A stretch of DNA of 64,000 bases from Williamsia sp. DF01-3 (GCF_023051145.1 NZ_JALKFS010000005.1:2621733-2685732), one strand, 5' to 3'. Positions 47,618 through 57,192 are shown, counted from the stretch's first letter. Program-made: numbers and translations. Notes: generated by a model not told the origin, from the sequence alone.

Positions 47618-50185
47618 TCAGCTCTTGTCGAACTCCCGTGCGCGCAGGGCCCGGGCCACTGTGTCACGGCCTTCGGAGATCAGTCGACGCAGGGCCGGGG
47701 GATGGTCAGCGGACAGCAACTCGTCGGCCAGTGCCAACCCGTTCTCGTCGGCGGCCCAGTTCGGGTACAGACCGACAACCACTGTCTGGGCGACCTCACT
47801 GGAGCGTCGCTGCCACACCTGCGGGACCGCCTCGAAGTACTTCTGGGTGTACGGCGCAAGCAACTCACCCTGCCCAGGACGCACGAAGCCGGCGATCACG
47901 GACCGACCCAGAGTGTTCGAGAGGGTGTCGTCCTCGACCGCCTTGGACCAGGCGTCGGCCTTCGCCTCGGCGAGGGGACGCGCTGCCCGGGCCTTGGCAG
48001 CCTGCCGGCCGCCTGCCGAGGTGTTGTCTCGTTCGAGTTCTGCATCGATGACAGGTGTCGTCGACGGATCGGTGTCGATGGCACCGGCGGTCGCCAGGGC
48101 GTTCACGATCGACCAGCGCAGGTCGGTGTCGACGGTGAGACCGGGTAGCCCTTGATCGCCGGGGTCCGAGTCGAGGAGCGACTGCACGATCTCCGCCTGT
48201 CCGGGCCCCAGGACGCCAGAGAGCAGCGTGTTGACGAAAGCCAATTGATGGTCAGAGCCCGGTTCGGCGGCGCGCGCGAGTTCCAGCAGCCGCGCGCTGA
48301 ATCCCGGCCAGCCTTCCGACTTCGCCCAGTGCGGGTCCGCGTAGGCGTCGATCGCGGTCTGCGCCTGCAACAGGACTCGTTGCACCACACCGATTTCGGT
48401 CTCCGAGCCGATACCCTCCTGGACCAGGGCCACGAACTCGCGTGCTCGCATCTCCGCCTGGCGAGTCATCTCCCACGCCGCCGACCAGACAAGTGTGCGC
48501 GGCATCGATTCACTGATGTCGCCCAAACGGCTGGTGGCCGTCGCCAGTGAGTCGGGATCCAGCCGCACCGAGCAGTACGTGAGGTCGTCGTCGTTGAGCA
48601 GGATCAGCCGACCGCGATCAACGCCGATGAGGTCGTCGACCGCCGTGCGGCCACCTTCGACATCGAGTTCCACTCGCTTGGTCCGGACCAGCTTTCCGTC
48701 GACGTCGTCGTAGATGCCGACGGCCAGTCGGTGCGTGCGGGTCTCGCCGGCGCCCGGCGCGGCGCCATCCTGGATGATCTCGAAGCGGGTGAATGCGCCG
48801 GCGTCGTCGAGGTCGAAGTCGGGCCGCATCACGTTGATGCCGGTGGTCTTCAACCACTGCGATCCCCAGTCGGAAAGGTCACGGCCAGAAGATTTCTCGA
48901 GTGCCCCGAGAAGATCGCCGAACGTCGCGTTCCCGAACTTGTGGGCCTGGAAGTAGTCGCGGAGACCGGCGAGGAAGTGGTCGAGGCCGACATACGCGAC
49001 AAGCTGCTTGAGTACCGAAGCGCCTTTGGCGTAGGTGATCCCGTCGAAGTTCACCTCGACGGCGGCGATGTCGGGGATGTCGGCTGCCACGGGGTGTGTC
49101 GACGGCAACTGATCCTGTCGATACGCCCACGACTTCTCGACGTTGGCGAACGTGGTCCAAGCGTTCTTGTACTCGGTGGCCTCGGACTGGCACAGCACCG
49201 AAGCGAATGTCGCGAACGATTCGTTGAGCCACAGGTCATCCCACCACTGCATGGTGACGAGATCGCCGAACCACATGTGGGCCATCTCGTGCAGCACGGT
49301 CTCGGCGCGCCGCTCGTACAGATACTTCGTGACCTTCGAACGAAAGACATAGTCCTCGAGGAACGTCACTGCGCCCGCATTCTCCATCGCGCCCGCATTG
49401 AACTCGGGAACGAAGAGCTGGTCATACTTGCCGAACGCGTAAGGAATGCCGAAGTTCTTGTGATAGAACTCGAATCCTTGTTTGGTCTCGGTGAACAGGC
49501 GCTCGGAATCCATGAACTCGGCCAGTGACGACCGGCAGAAGATCCCGAGGTCGATGGTGCCGTGCTCATCGGTGTACGAGTCGGTCCACTGCGCATAGGG
49601 ACCTGCGATGAGCGCCACCAGGTACGTGCTCAGCAGGGGCGTGGTGGCGAAAGTGTGCTTGCCGGGCGCTGTTTCGGTTCCCGCGCCGTTGGAGATCACC
49701 TTCCAGTCCGCGGGCGCGGTCACCGACACGTCGAACGTTGCCTTCATGTCCGGCTGATCGAAGCACGCGAACATGCGTTTGGCGTCGGCCGTCTCGAACT
49801 GTGAGTAGAGGTATACGGAGTCGTCGGTGGGGTCGACGAATCGGTGCAAACCCTCCCCGGTGTGTGAATAGAGACAGTCGGCCACGACCTCGAGTGTGTT
49901 CTGTTCCGCCAGTTGGGCAAGCGCCAGCCCGTCCTCTTCGGTGTAGGCCGACAGGTCCACCGGCTCCCCGTTGAGCGTGGCGCTGTGCACCTTCTCGGCG
50001 ATGAGGTCGACAAATGACGACGACCCGGGTTCGGCCGAGAATGCGATGGTGACCGATGAACGGAACGTCTTCTCGCCCGGTTTGCCCGATCCGTCCGTGA
50101 GGTCGAGGTCGATCGCGTAGTTGGAGACCGAGATGTTCGCCGAGCGCTCGCTCGCAAGATCACGGGTCAAGTTTGGTGCCGCCAC
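47618..50185 (-). CDS. pepN: M1-family aminopeptidase N
   Basis: 855 residues. Zinc aminopeptidase trimming N-terminal residues from peptides, probably downstream of Clp and proteasome products, in the cytoplasm. The exopeptidase loop GAMENAG lies near residue 266. The zinc site HEMAHMWFGDLVTMQWWDDLWLNESFATF near 297-325 has HExxH and the third ligand Glu 18 residues later. A conserved Tyr lies in DGITYAKGAS. The C-terminal ERAP1-like helical domain (about 520-855) completes the usual length. It starts at ATG/GTG 50185 and is divergent from the mycothiol nitroreductase gene. Confidence 0.95.
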   Translation of the reverse strand: MAAPNLTRDLASERSANISVSNYAIDLDLTDGSGKPGEKTFRSSVTIAFSAEPGSSSFVDLIAEKVHSATLNGEPVDLSAYTEEDGLALAQLAEQNTLEVVADCLYSHTGEGLHRFVDPTDDSVYLYSQFETADAKRMFACFDQPDMKATFDVSVTAPADWKVISNGAGTETAPGKHTFATTPLLSTYLVALIAGPYAQWTDSYTDEHGTIDLGIFCRSSLAEFMDSERLFTETKQGFEFYHKNFGIPYAFGKYDQLFVPEFNAGAMENAGAVTFLEDYVFRSKVTKYLYERRAETVLHEMAHMWFGDLVTMQWWDDLWLNESFATFASVLCQSEATEYKNAWTTFANVEKSWAYRQDQLPSTHPVAADIPDIAAVEVNFDGITYAKGASVLKQLVAYVGLDHFLAGLRDYFQAHKFGNATFGDLLGALEKSSGRDLSDWGSQWLKTTGINVMRPDFDLDDAGAFTRFEIIQDGAAPGAGETRTHRLAVGIYDDVDGKLVRTKRVELDVEGGRTAVDDLIGVDRGRLILLNDDDLTYCSVRLDPDSLATATSRLGDISESMPRTLVWSAAWEMTRQAEMRAREFVALVQEGIGSETEIGVVQRVLLQAQTAIDAYADPHWAKSEGWPGFSARLLELARAAEPGSDHQLAFVNTLLSGVLGPGQAEIVQSLLDSDPGDQGLPGLTVDTDLRWSIVNALATAGAIDTDPSTTPVIDAELERDNTSAGGRQAAKARAARPLAEAKADAWSKAVEDDTLSNTLGRSVIAGFVRPGQGELLAPYTQKYFEAVPQVWQRRSSEVAQTVVVGLYPNWAADENGLALADELLSADHPPALRRLISEGRDTVARALRAREFDKS

Positions 50186-50264
50186 GTTGCCTCGCCTTTC
50201 CGATTGCCATTTGTGTACTCACCCACCGTATGGCCTGTCCCTGCGGGGGCGCGCGACCACGGGC

Positions 50265-50290
50265 GGGAATGCAAGCGGACACCGGTTGTT
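50265..50290 (+). promoter_or_regulatory. SigH/SigR-type promoter before the mycothiol nitroreductase gene
   Basis: GGGAAT at 50265-50270 and GTT at 50288-50290 are 17 bases apart; a second GTT at 50285 would give 14. The GGGAAT/GTT pair is the signature of the thiol-stress sigma factor SigH (SigR in Streptomyces). The homologous gene Rv2466c of M. tuberculosis is a SigH target, so the match has functional sense. A 12-bp palindrome CACCTGCAGGTG (50293-50304) lies where transcription would begin. Confidence 0.6.
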
Positions 50291-50354
50291 GTCACCTGCA
50301 GGTGGTTAATCTGCTGACGAACCGACTGTCCCCGGATGAAGGAGTGATCTGCGC

Positions 50355-50966
50355 ATGACCGACTCGACTGATCGTGTTGATTTCTGGTTCGACCCGTTGT
50401 GCCCCTGGTGCTGGATCACCTCGCGCTGGATTCTCGAGGTGGAGAAGGTTCGCACCATCGAGACCAGTTTCCACATCATGAGTCTGGCGGTGCTGAACGA
50501 GGGCAAGGACATTCCCGATGAGTACCGCGAGGGGCTCAAGCAGGCATGGCGCCCGGTGCGGGTGATCGCCGCGGCGCAGGCCGAGCGCGGCGACGAGATC
50601 CTGGCTCCGCTGTACACCGCGATGGGGACGCTGATCCACAACAAGGGCAACAAGGACTTCGACTCCGTGATCGCGGAATCGCTGGCCGAGGTGGGCCTTC
50701 CCGCGGAATTGGCGGCCGCCGCCGACGAGACGACCTTCGACGACGCGATCCGTAAGAGTCACCACGCCGGCATGGACAAGGTGGGAGACGACGTGGGAAC
50801 GCCGACGATCCACATCAACGATGTGGCCTTCTTCGGCCCGGTACTCTCGCGGATCCCACGAGGGGAAGATGCGGGCAGGGTGTGGGACGGTGCAGTGGCG
50901 CTCTCGAGCTACCCGCACTTCTTCGAACTCAAGCGCAGCAGGAACGAAGACCCTCAGTTCGACTGA
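50355..50966 (+). CDS. Mycothiol-dependent nitroreductase/oxidoreductase (DsbA-like, Rv2466c family)
   Basis: 203 residues. Cytosolic thioredoxin-fold oxidoreductase that uses mycothiol as reductant; the M. tuberculosis homologue activates thienopyrimidine prodrugs and protects against thiol oxidants. The N-terminal [17 protein letters not shown] holds the CPWC active site at residues 16-19. A helical insertion follows, and the fold closes with the cis-Pro loop [20 protein letters not shown] SigH-like promoter lies upstream. The 3' end overlaps the convergent M48 peptidase gene by 13 bp. Confidence 0.93.
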   Translation: MTDSTDRVDFWFDPLCPWCWITSRWILEVEKVRTIETSFHIMSLAVLNEGKDIPDEYREGLKQAWRPVRVIAAAQAERGDEILAPLYTAMGTLIHNKGNKDFDSVIAESLAEVGLPAELAAAADETTFDDAIRKSHHAGMDKVGDDVGTPTIHINDVAFFGPVLSRIPRGEDAGRVWDGAVALSSYPHFFELKRSRNEDPQFD

Positions 50967-51991
50967 GGCGCAGGTCCCTCCTGGCGGGGCTGTTGGTCGA
51001 TGTCGTCCTTCGGGAGGCCTGCCGGCGGCCCCGCCGGTGCTTGGAATGGGGAATACCCAGAAGGACCTTGCGCGACGGGAGGGTGAGGCCCGGGCGGTGG
51101 CAGCAGCTGCACATGTCCGCTGCCGATGCCCCGGACGAGATGTTTCGGACGAAAGAACATCCGGCCGGGCGCGGTCCGGTTACGCAGGGCGGCGGCGCGC
51201 CAGGTCAGCACGGGATGGCTGGAGCGCAGGTTCGTCAGCCACGTGAAAAACCCTTTCTCGTGGGTCGCCCGATCGGCGAACTCGTCGAAGTCCACCGAGG
51301 TCAACATGTACTTTCCTGCGGCGAGCACGCCGATTGCTCCTGGCGAACCCGACGGCTGGTTGTAGTACCCGTGGTTGTCTGCCGTGTACTCCATCGATCT
51401 CGACAGGGCCTGCCCGAGGATCGGGATGTTCATCCCCACGATCGACCCGAGTTGACGCCAGTAGGACACGTGGCCTGCGGCGATGTGCCCGACCTCGTGG
51501 CCGATGATGAAGCGCAGAGACTCGGGGCTGCGGGCCTGACCGCCGATCTCGAAAAGATCTGAGTACACCACCACGAAGCGCCGGAAACCATGACCGGACG
51601 CGTAGGCGTTGATGGTTCCGTTGCCGAGGACCACGTAGGCGTCGGGTACGTGTTCGAGCCCGAAACGGCGCGCGGCATCGACCACCATCTGGTACCCCTC
51701 CGGGAACTGGGTGGGGCTCATCTTCACTCCGTTGACGCGCGGCATCGCGTACGTGAGGCCACGGATCAGGTACAGCAACAGCGGCGCCACGAGGATCAGG
51801 ATGAACCAGGTGTCGAGCGAACCGCTGGCCACGAGCACGACACCGATCACGTAGGCGCCCACGCCGATGACGAGGATGAGGACCAGCATCGGGATCTCCC
51901 ACGGATGGCGCCGCGGCTGACCGGCGTATGGCGCGGGCGCCAGCCAGTGGGTGACGGGCTGCGGCGGCGCCGGAAACTGCGGTGGATACAC
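50954..51991 (-). CDS. M48-family membrane zinc metallopeptidase (HtpX-like)
   Basis: 345 residues. The N-terminus is cytoplasmic and proline-rich ([11 protein letters not shown]), followed by two transmembrane helices near residues 30-80 ([23 protein letters not shown] and [17 protein letters not shown]). The catalytic motif [19 protein letters not shown] supplies HExxH near residue 165, and a third ligand Glu lies in [13 protein letters not shown]. The C-terminal tail is proline-rich and probably disordered. Such enzymes degrade damaged membrane or exported proteins. It converges on the nitroreductase gene and is not the canonical short HtpX, so the exact role is open. Confidence 0.9.
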   Translation of the reverse strand: MYPPQFPAPPQPVTHWLAPAPYAGQPRRHPWEIPMLVLILVIGVGAYVIGVVLVASGSLDTWFILILVAPLLLYLIRGLTYAMPRVNGVKMSPTQFPEGYQMVVDAARRFGLEHVPDAYVVLGNGTINAYASGHGFRRFVVVYSDLFEIGGQARSPESLRFIIGHEVGHIAAGHVSYWRQLGSIVGMNIPILGQALSRSMEYTADNHGYYNQPSGSPGAIGVLAAGKYMLTSVDFDEFADRATHEKGFFTWLTNLRSSHPVLTWRAAALRNRTAPGRMFFRPKHLVRGIGSGHVQLLPPPGPHPPVAQGPSGYSPFQAPAGPPAGLPKDDIDQQPRQEGPAPQSN

Positions 51992-52088
51992 GAGACCAAT
52001 CTAGGGGAATGCGGCCCATGCGACGGTGACCGTGAACGATCTGTGGTCGGGCACAGATCCGGTGGTGGACTCTGACAGACTGTTCGCC

Positions 52089-52562
52089 ATGCGCGTGTAT
52101 CTAGGTGGCGACCATGCCGGCTTCGAACTCAAAGGCCAGATCTCTGAACACCTGACATCCGGTGGGCACGAGGTGATCGACTGCGGGGCGCACGAATACG
52201 ACGCCGTCGACGACTACCCGGCGTTCTGCGTGGAGGCCGCTCGCCGCACCGTCGCAGACGAGGGGAGCCTCGGCATCGTCCTCGGCGGCAGTGGCAACGG
52301 CGAGCAGATCGCGGCGAACAAGGTTCCCGGTGCCCGATGTGCGCTGGCCTGGAGCGTGGAGACCGCCCAGCTGGCGCGGCAGCACAACAACGCTCAGCTG
52401 ATCGGCATAGGCGGCCGCATGCACAGCAAAGAAGAGGCCTTGGCCATCGTGGATGCTTTTGTCACCACGGAGTGGTCCGGCGAAGAACGTCATCAGCGAC
52501 GGATCGACATCCTCTCCGAATACGAGCGCACCGGCACCCCACCGGCCCTGCCTGCCGACTGA
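52089..52562 (+). CDS. rpiB: Ribose-5-phosphate isomerase B
   Basis: 157 residues from ATG 52089 (MRVYLGGDHAGFELK). Interconverts ribulose 5-phosphate and ribose 5-phosphate in the pentose phosphate pathway. Family marks: GGDHAGFELKGQI at the N-terminus, DCGAHEYDAVDDYPAFC, and the phosphate/anion loop LGGSGNGEQIAANKVPGARCALAW. A glutamate near position 75 (VEAARR/DEGSLG region) and the histidines of RQHNNAQL follow the mycobacterial pattern. An upstream in-frame extension lacks a ribosome site. It is followed by nei2 after 15 bp, so probably co-transcribed. Confidence 0.95.
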   Translation: MRVYLGGDHAGFELKGQISEHLTSGGHEVIDCGAHEYDAVDDYPAFCVEAARRTVADEGSLGIVLGGSGNGEQIAANKVPGARCALAWSVETAQLARQHNNAQLIGIGGRMHSKEEALAIVDAFVTTEWSGEERHQRRIDILSEYERTGTPPALPAD

Positions 52563-52577
52563 CCGCAGGGGCGGGCC

Positions 52578-53375
52578 GTGCCGGAAGGGCATACGCTCCA
52601 CCGTCTGGCGCGACTGCACCAGCGGAAGTTCGCCAGGCAGACGGTCAGTGTCACCAGCCCACAGGGCAGGTTCGCCGCCGCAGCAGCCCGACTCGACGGC
52701 CAGGTGTTCTCCCGGGCAGAGGCTTGGGGCAAGCACCTGGTCCATCGCTACGCCGGTGGAGAACTGGTGCACATCCATCTCGGTCTGTACGGGTCGTTCT
52801 CCGACGGTCCCTCCCCGTTGCCGCCGCCGGTCGGCCAGGTCCGGATGCGGATGGAGACCGACGAGTACGGAACCGACCTTCGCGGGCCCACCGCCTGCGA
52901 ACTGTTCACGCCGGCCGATCTCGCTGCGCTGACGTCTCGGCTCGGACCGGACCCTCTGCGCAAAGATGCGGACCCGGAACAGGCATGGAGCGCGATAGCG
53001 AAGTCACGCAAGCCAATTGGTGCACTGCTGATGGATCAGAAAGTGTTGGCCGGTGTGGGGAACGTCTACCGGGCCGAAGTGCTGTTCCGTGCATCGACCA
53101 ACCCGTTCCGCCCTGGTACCGATGTGTCCCGCGACGAATGGGATGCGATATGGGCGGACCTGGTGACCTTGATGACCGTGGGAGTCCGGCGAGGCAAGAT
53201 CCACGTCATCCGGCCCGAAGACGATCACGGCGCACCGTCGTACGGTCCAGACCGACCCCGAACGTACGTGTACCGCCGTACCGGTGAACCCTGCCGCATC
53301 TGCGGCACGCCGATCCTGATGACCGAGATGGCCGCACGCAAGGTCTACTGGTGCCCGGTCTGCCAAGCCGACTGA
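52578..53375 (+). CDS. nei2: Fpg/Nei-family DNA glycosylase (Nei2-like)
   Basis: 265 residues from GTG 52578. Removes oxidised bases from DNA and cleaves at the abasic site. After removal of Met, the N-terminus is PEGHTLHRLAR, with catalytic Pro and Glu. Other marks: AWGKHLVHRY with the conserved Lys, the H2TH region GALLMDQKVLAGVGNVYRAEVLFRAS, and a C-terminal zinc finger CRICGTPI...VYWCPVCQ. PEGHT in place of PELPE places it in the Nei branch common in actinobacteria. It follows rpiB closely. Confidence 0.94.
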   Translation: MPEGHTLHRLARLHQRKFARQTVSVTSPQGRFAAAAARLDGQVFSRAEAWGKHLVHRYAGGELVHIHLGLYGSFSDGPSPLPPPVGQVRMRMETDEYGTDLRGPTACELFTPADLAALTSRLGPDPLRKDADPEQAWSAIAKSRKPIGALLMDQKVLAGVGNVYRAEVLFRASTNPFRPGTDVSRDEWDAIWADLVTLMTVGVRRGKIHVIRPEDDHGAPSYGPDRPRTYVYRRTGEPCRICGTPILMTEMAARKVYWCPVCQAD

Positions 53376-53439
53376 GCGTCGCGGACCCCAATGGGTGCCG
53401 ACACAGCAAGGCCTCAGGTTGACCCGGCACGATGGGGTG

Positions 53440-54288
53440 ATGACCACTGTGACGATCCTGGCGGTCGGGGGTACGGGCGAGACCCATCGGAAGGACCCTC
53501 GTACGGCGGTGTCCGGAATGCTGGCCCAGGTGACAGATCGACTCGATGAGCGGTTCGACTGCCGGTGGGTCCGATACCCGGCCAGTTACGGACCCGTGCC
53601 CCGACGCAACGGGATCAGTTATCGAGAGAGTGTTGCTGCCGGTGTCGACAACTTACGCGCCGAAATGGCACGGGCGTCCGGGCCGGTGATGCTGATCGGC
53701 TACTCGCAGGGAGCGGTGGTCATCAGGCAGTTGTTGGCGACCACACACGCAGATGTGGCCGCTGTCGGTTTTGTCGCCGATCCGTATCAGCCCCCCGGCG
53801 TTGTCGCGGGCTGCGATGGCTTCGGCCTGGCCGGTCACGGGCCGGATCTGCCCGAGGGTCTGCCGGCGCTCTGGATCGGTCATCCGGGTGACGTGATCTG
53901 CAACGCAAGCGACGACTCGATACTGCGCGACCTCGCCGATCTGACCGCTACGTTCTCGACGAGAGATGTTCGGGGCTGGTTTGACGGGTTGTGGCACATA
54001 CTGCGCAGCAACAGTTTTCAGAACGCGGCGAGGACATCGCTGCATCCTCGTCAGTGGCGACGGGACCTCCGGCGGCTGCGTGTGCTGGCAATCGAGTTGG
54101 CCGGCTATCTTCCGACGCGGGTGCGTCTCGGGAGGCTGGTCATCGCCAATCGGCGAGGTGGACGCCACATCGCCTATGGGTTCGAGCCGTTCGATCCCGA
54201 CGGGCTCACCGGGTGCGAGATGCTGAGTCGTTGGCTTCAGGTCCAGGCCACTTTCTTGCCGGACACCGTTCGTCACGACGTCGCCTGA
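53440..54288 (+). CDS. Serine esterase of the cutinase / mycobacteriophage lysin-B-like alpha/beta hydrolase group
   Basis: 282 residues from ATG 53440 (GTG 53437 possible), no signal peptide. An alpha/beta hydrolase: N-terminal VTILAVGGTGETHR, then RYPASYGPVPRRNGISYRESVAAGVDNL. The nucleophile elbow VMLIGYSQGAVVIRQLL (Ser near residue 90) follows, then FVADPYQPPG, ALWIGHPGDVICNASDDS and HIAYGFEPFDPDG. The pattern GTG(E/Q)...YPA...GYSQGA...GD resembles phage lysin B enzymes that hydrolyse mycolyl-arabinogalactan esters, though cutinases and PE-PPE-domain esterases share GYSQG. It could be a domesticated phage enzyme or a lipid esterase. It sits inside an otherwise conserved housekeeping block. 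Confidence 0.7.
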   Translation: MTTVTILAVGGTGETHRKDPRTAVSGMLAQVTDRLDERFDCRWVRYPASYGPVPRRNGISYRESVAAGVDNLRAEMARASGPVMLIGYSQGAVVIRQLLATTHADVAAVGFVADPYQPPGVVAGCDGFGLAGHGPDLPEGLPALWIGHPGDVICNASDDSILRDLADLTATFSTRDVRGWFDGLWHILRSNSFQNAARTSLHPRQWRRDLRRLRVLAIELAGYLPTRVRLGRLVIANRRGGRHIAYGFEPFDPDGLTGCEMLSRWLQVQATFLPDTVRHDVA

Positions 54289-54392
54289 CTGCCACCCGGA
54301 GACGCTCCGCCATAACAATTCACTCGTCTAAATGTGCAGGGGCCCGAGGTAGGTGACACTGATCCCGACGTATCAACGCTGGGAGAAGTCAC

Positions 54393-55829
54393 GTGGACCA
54401 TTACGACCTTGTTGTCATCGGCTCCGGCCCGGCTGGGCAGAAGGCTGCCATTGCCGCCGCCAAACTCGGTAAACGCGCGGCGGTGATCGAACGGCGCAAC
54501 ATGGTGGGCGGAGTGTGCATCAACACCGGCACCATCCCGTCGAAGACGTTGCGCGAAGCGGTCCTCTACCTCACCGGCCTGAACCAGCGTGAACTGTACG
54601 GCCAGTCGTATCGGCTCAAGACCGACATCACCGTGGGCGATCTGTCGGCCCGCACCGCCCACGTGGTCGGTAAGGAAATCGACGTCATCCAGAATCAATT
54701 GTCGCGCAACAGGGTTGCATTGTTGCTCGGCAGTGCGGCCTTCATCGGCCCGAACGAGATCGAGATCACCACCGGCGACGGTGACCACAAGAACGTGACG
54801 TTCGACCACGCCGTGATCGCAGTCGGTACCCGCCCCGCGCGTCCCGACACGGTCGACTTCGACGGCGTGACCATCGTCGACTCCGACCAGATACTCGGGA
54901 TGGACCGGGTTCCGACGTCCATGGTGGTGGTGGGCGCAGGGGTCATCGGCATCGAATACGCGTCGATGTTCGCCGCGCTGGGCACCAAGGTCACCGTGGT
55001 GGAGCAGCGTTCGAGCATGCTGGACTTCTGTGACCGTGAGGTGGTCGAGGCCTTGCAGTATCAGATGCGTGACCGCGGCGTCACGTTCCGTTTCGGCGAG
55101 ACCGTGCAGATGGTCGAAAAGCACACGTCGGGCAGTGTGACCGTTCTGCAGTCGGGCAAGAAGATCCCGTCCGACACTGTGCTCTACTCGGCGGGGCGTC
55201 AGGGTGTCACAGACGAACTCAACGTGGCCGCAGCCGGTCTCGAGGCCGACAAACGTGGCCGCTTGACGGTCGACGGCAGCTTCCGGACAGCGGTGAGCCA
55301 CATATACGCGGTGGGAGATGTGATCGGCTTCCCGGCACTTGCCGCGACCGCGATGGAACAGGGGCGGCGGGCAGCCTACGACGCGTTCGGGGAGCCGGTC
55401 GGCGAGACCGATTCATCGAAGCACCCGATCGGCATCTACTCGATCCCGGAGATCAGTTACGTCGGCAAGACCGAAGACCAACTGACCGCAGCGAACGTCC
55501 CGTTCGAAGTGGGCGTCGCCCGATACCGCGAACTCGCACGCGGGACCATCATGGGCGATGCCTACGGGATGTTGAAGCTCCTCGTCGACGCCCAGGACCG
55601 AAGCATTTTGGGGGTGCACGTATTCGGTTCCAACGCAGCCGAATTGGTTCACATCGGCCAGACGGTCATGGGCTGCGGTGGCACCATCGACTACCTCGTC
55701 GACGCGGTCTTCAACTACCCGACCCTCGCCGAGGGGTACAAGGTTGCAGCTCTGGATGCGGTGAACAAGATGCGCGCCATCGCGCGTGTCACGGGCGTTG
55801 GCAACGGGTACGAGCTGGGCGCGGAGTAA
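54393..55829 (+). CDS. sthA: Soluble pyridine nucleotide transhydrogenase (Si-specific)
   Basis: 478 residues from GTG 54393, with GGGAGAAG upstream. Moves hydride between NADPH and NAD through bound FAD. Domains: FAD-binding [19 protein letters not shown], the region corresponding to the redox disulfide in related lipoamide dehydrogenases ([17 protein letters not shown]), NAD-binding [19 protein letters not shown] near 180, and [20 protein letters not shown]. The second cysteine of the usual CxxxxC is a threonine, which separates SthA from dihydrolipoamide dehydrogenase and mycothione reductase. A strong terminator follows. Confidence 0.92.
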   Translation: MDHYDLVVIGSGPAGQKAAIAAAKLGKRAAVIERRNMVGGVCINTGTIPSKTLREAVLYLTGLNQRELYGQSYRLKTDITVGDLSARTAHVVGKEIDVIQNQLSRNRVALLLGSAAFIGPNEIEITTGDGDHKNVTFDHAVIAVGTRPARPDTVDFDGVTIVDSDQILGMDRVPTSMVVVGAGVIGIEYASMFAALGTKVTVVEQRSSMLDFCDREVVEALQYQMRDRGVTFRFGETVQMVEKHTSGSVTVLQSGKKIPSDTVLYSAGRQGVTDELNVAAAGLEADKRGRLTVDGSFRTAVSHIYAVGDVIGFPALAATAMEQGRRAAYDAFGEPVGETDSSKHPIGIYSIPEISYVGKTEDQLTAANVPFEVGVARYRELARGTIMGDAYGMLKLLVDAQDRSILGVHVFGSNAAELVHIGQTVMGCGGTIDYLVDAVFNYPTLAEGYKVAALDAVNKMRAIARVTGVGNGYELGAE

Positions 55830-55840
55830 CAGCCGGCACA

Positions 55841-55880
55841 ACAAAACCGGCGCCGAGAATGTTCTCGGCGCCGGTTTTGT
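55841..55880. terminator. Bidirectional terminator between sthA and the L,D-transpeptidase gene
   Basis: Perfect 19-base arms ACAAAACCGGCGCCGAGAA and its complement flank TG. The arms begin and end in ACAAAA / TTTTGT, giving T-rich tails on both strands. It separates convergent transcripts. Confidence 0.9.
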
Positions 55881-55895
55881 CGGTAATCAGAGGTT

Positions 55896-56573
55896 CTAGC
55901 TGCCGGGGACGTACTGCCCGCCGATGGTGCCCTGCACCACGATCGGGGTGCCCTCGGGGAAGTTCTCGTACACGAACTGCGCATTCTCCGGGCTCAGGTT
56001 GATGCAGCCGTGGCTCACGTTGGTGTTGCCCTGCTGAGCGACCGACCATGGCGCACCGTGGATGAAGATGCCGTCCCACGACATGCGAATCGCCCACTCG
56101 ACGTAGGTGCGGTAGCCATTGGGGGAGTCGACCGGAACGCCGTACGTGGACGAGTCCATGTACATGTCCCGGTACTTCTCCTTGGTGTAGTAGGTGCCGT
56201 TCGGAGTCGGGTTCTCGTTCTTACCCATCGAGATCGGCATCTTGCGTACGACCTTGCCGTCGTGCCAGACGGTGAGTTCGTGCGTGGCGTCGTCGGCGAG
56301 GGCAACCCAACCGGTCTGGGTGGCAACTGGGGGAGCAGGCTCTGCGGGCGGCGCGGGCGCGGGTTCCGGGATCGGTTGCGGCGCGGGCGGCTGCGGAGCG
56401 GGGGTGTAGATGCCGGGAATGGTCGGCAGCGGCACACCGGGCAGGCCCGGAATGGTCGGAGCCGGCTGCGCGAATGCGGTGGCCGGAATCATCAGCGCCA
56501 TGACGATCACGCCGACAACGGCGGCCAGGAGGCGGGTGACGCTGCGCCCGGAGGCGAACTTACTGGTCGACAC
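55896..56573 (-). CDS. L,D-transpeptidase with Pro-rich linker (YkuD domain, shorter paralogue)
   Basis: 225 residues from GTG 56573, preceded by TTAGGG; a longer frame to 56639 lacks a ribosome site. The N-terminal helix LLAAVVGVIVMALMIPATAFA is a signal peptide or anchor. A proline-rich spacer of about 60 residues (PGLPGVPLPTIPGIYTPAPQ onward) spans the wall. The YkuD domain (about 100-225) has HGAPWSVAQQGNTNVSHGCINLSPENAQ with the catalytic Cys. It lacks the Ig-like domains of the paralogue at 23908, so the two enzymes probably act at different depths or times in the wall. It converges on sthA with a terminator between. Confidence 0.93.
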   Translation of the reverse strand: MSTSKFASGRSVTRLLAAVVGVIVMALMIPATAFAQPAPTIPGLPGVPLPTIPGIYTPAPQPPAPQPIPEPAPAPPAEPAPPVATQTGWVALADDATHELTVWHDGKVVRKMPISMGKNENPTPNGTYYTKEKYRDMYMDSSTYGVPVDSPNGYRTYVEWAIRMSWDGIFIHGAPWSVAQQGNTNVSHGCINLSPENAQFVYENFPEGTPIVVQGTIGGQYVPGS

Positions 56574-56791
56574 TGTGTTGGACCCTAACTTCGGCGACAG
56601 GCTTATACGCTCCCCGAAAGCGCGGATTAATAGTTGCACGCATCAAGCGGCCAGCCAAACGCAAAAGGCCTAGTTGTGGCGCGTGTCTACCGTTGTGACA
56701 CAAGTGAATGTGGTGTGCCTCACTCGTGTTGACGCGCACCTCGACCACCCGGCGGCGGTGCCGCGTTCGCCTGACGTGGTGCGCGAACGCC

Positions 56792-56828
56792 AGAAGCCCT
56801 CGTCAGCTACGCGCTGACCAGGGCTTCT
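56792..56828 (-). terminator. Hairpin 8 bases downstream of tRNA-Gly
   Basis: Arms AGAAGCCCT-C-GTCAGC and GCTGAC-C-AGGGCTTCT pair over 15 positions with one C-C mismatch and a five-base loop. On the minus strand it follows the tRNA-Gly 3' end, but the bases after it are GC-rich, so termination would be weak or Rho-assisted. Confidence 0.5.
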
Positions 56829-56836
56829 GAGGGTGG

Positions 56837-56907
56837 AGCGGGTGACGGGAATCGAACCCGCGTAGCTAGTTTGGAAGACTAGGGCTCTACCATTGAGCTA
56901 CACCCGC
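56837..56907 (-). tRNA. tRNA-Gly (anticodon TCC)
   Basis: Minus-strand 71-nt cloverleaf. Acceptor GCGGGTG/CACCCGC, discriminator T, D-arm GCTC...GAGC, anticodon loop CTTCCAA with TCC, T-arm GCGGGTTCGATTCCCGT. Divergent from tRNA-Pro; the 180 bp between presumably hold both promoters. Confidence 0.96.
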
Positions 56908-57087
56908 GTGCACACGATTTCGGCGGGATCGCCACCGTCGTCGTCTGCGAAAAGGACTGTACCGCCTCCGGCCCGCGGATCGAAAATCGCCTCGCCGCCA
57001 TCACCGGTTTAGGTGGAGACCGACACGGCACGTAGTATTTGCGTTCGGTTCCGCAGGCGGTGACAGACCCCTGCGGGCGGACCTACA

Positions 57088-57161
57088 CGGGATGTGGCGC
57101 AGCTTGGTAGCGCATCCGCTTTGGGAGCGGAGGGTCGCAGGTTCAAATCCTGTCATCCCGA
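57088..57161 (+). tRNA. tRNA-Pro (anticodon TGG)
   Basis: Plus-strand 74-nt cloverleaf. Acceptor CGGGATG/CATCCCG, discriminator A, D-arm GCGC...GCGC, anticodon loop TTTGGGA with TGG, T-arm GCAGGTTCAAATCCTGT. It ends 31 bp before the trigger-factor start, so tig could be read from the tRNA promoter. Confidence 0.97.
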
Positions 57162-57192
57162 CTCACGTGAGAAGGCAAGACAAGGGAGTCAA

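Noticed and set aside
54393-55829. Dihydrolipoamide dehydrogenase or mycothione reductase
   Set aside because: The second redox cysteine is replaced by threonine (CINTGT), which fits SthA and excludes disulfide reductase chemistry.
57094-57192. N-terminal extension of trigger factor starting inside tRNA-Pro
   Set aside because: Would translate most of a tRNA gene; GTG 57193 has a good ribosome site and gives the family N-terminus.
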